In this document: positions 5,808-5,943 of the stretch, piece after piece | How positions within the stretch are numbered: the stretch's first letter is position 1 | Layout of the letters: each line of letters begins with the position of its first letter | DNA from: a bacterium | Lineage (GTDB): Bacteria; Zixibacteria; MSB-5A5; GN15; FEB-12 | DNA: 5,943 bases | Direction: 5' to 3' | NCBI GenBank assembly: GCA_030619425.1 | Contig: JAUXBJ010000140.1 | Span: 1 to 5,943, forward strand | The notes under the pieces: generated by a model | The model's input: only the letters and a program-made list of their open reading frames with translations | Database searches by the model: none | Told to the model about the DNA's origin: nothing | Position numbers and translations under genes: made by a program

Positions 5808-5943
5808 TCAGTTCTCGGCAGCAGAGCTTTCTGCGTCAGCGACACCGGACAGACTCACGGCCAGTCGCAGGGCGCTTTCGACTCTGTCCAGCATCAGAGG
5901 AAGCCCAGCGGTGAGATCACCGGTAATGAAACGGCGGTTGATC
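5808..5943 (-). CDS. C-terminal 44 residues of an unrecognised gene (partial)
   Basis: A minus-strand frame enters from the right edge and ends with TGA at 5810-5808. The visible tail begins INRRFITGDLTAGLPLMLDR, continues VESALRLAVSLSG and ends in an Ala/Ser/Glu-rich tip. It looks like a folded, soluble protein end: a short strand, a turn and an amphipathic helix, then a disordered tip. No frame in this stretch is more convincing; the overlapping plus-strand frame 5723-5914 looks like a shadow. I cannot assign a family. It probably ends the transcription unit upstream of the R-M gene. Confidence 0.5.
   Translation of the reverse strand, partial: INRRFITGDLTAGLPLMLDRVESALRLAVSLSGVADAESSAAEN

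Noticed and set aside
1..5943. CRISPR array, transposon ends or direct repeats flanking the R-M gene
   Set aside because: No regularly spaced repeats, transposase frame or matching flanking repeats were seen by eye.

Overview
The window (GC roughly in the low 50s) is bacterial, and all four confidently called complete genes lie on the minus strand. No single marker fixes the taxon. The long ECF sigma/anti-sigma cassette, an LTA-synthase-like membrane protein and dispersed-repeat-like intergenic DNA fit an environmental or candidate-phylum bacterium, for example a metagenome contig. That placement is inference.

Layout, in genome order. (1) Positions 1-287, minus: the N-terminus of a multi-pass membrane protein resembling the LTA synthase/sulfatase family, cut by the window edge. 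(2) Positions 288-529: intergenic DNA with several perfect hairpins and a GC-rich segment of dispersed-repeat type; part of it may terminate the operon upstream. (3) Positions 530-1831 (or 1867), minus: a compact three-gene operon read as ECF sigma factor, then a two-TM putative anti-sigma factor, then a YbjQ/UPF0145 protein. The first pair overlaps by 14 nt and the second by 4 nt (ATGA), which implies translational coupling. (4) Positions 1937-5386, minus: one 1149-residue restriction-modification protein of the Eco57I/type IIG kind. It has an N-terminal PD-(D/E)XK-like nuclease region, a central m6A methyltransferase (DPACGSGAF, NPPW) and a C-terminal target-recognition region. It starts at TTG with a good Shine-Dalgarno and a recognisable promoter (TTGAAT-18-TATAAT). 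(5) Positions 5387-5807: about 420 nt holding that promoter, one possible 43-residue plus-strand small ORF with a good ribosome binding site, and a nested inverted repeat. (6) Positions 5808-5943, minus: the C-terminal 44 residues of an unrecognised gene.

Functionally there are two independent modules. One is a solitary self-contained defence gene that needs no separate methylase or specificity subunit. The other is a membrane-linked sigma/anti-sigma switch whose third member is a small YbjQ protein of unknown function. The gap between the defence gene and the sigma operon is only 69-105 nt and shows no obvious terminator, so read-through is possible. I found no CRISPR array, tRNA, rRNA, transposase or multi-gene defence island. 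The strongest candidates for something under-described are the sigma/anti-sigma/YbjQ arrangement and the solitary type IIG enzyme, whose specificity cannot be read from sequence.
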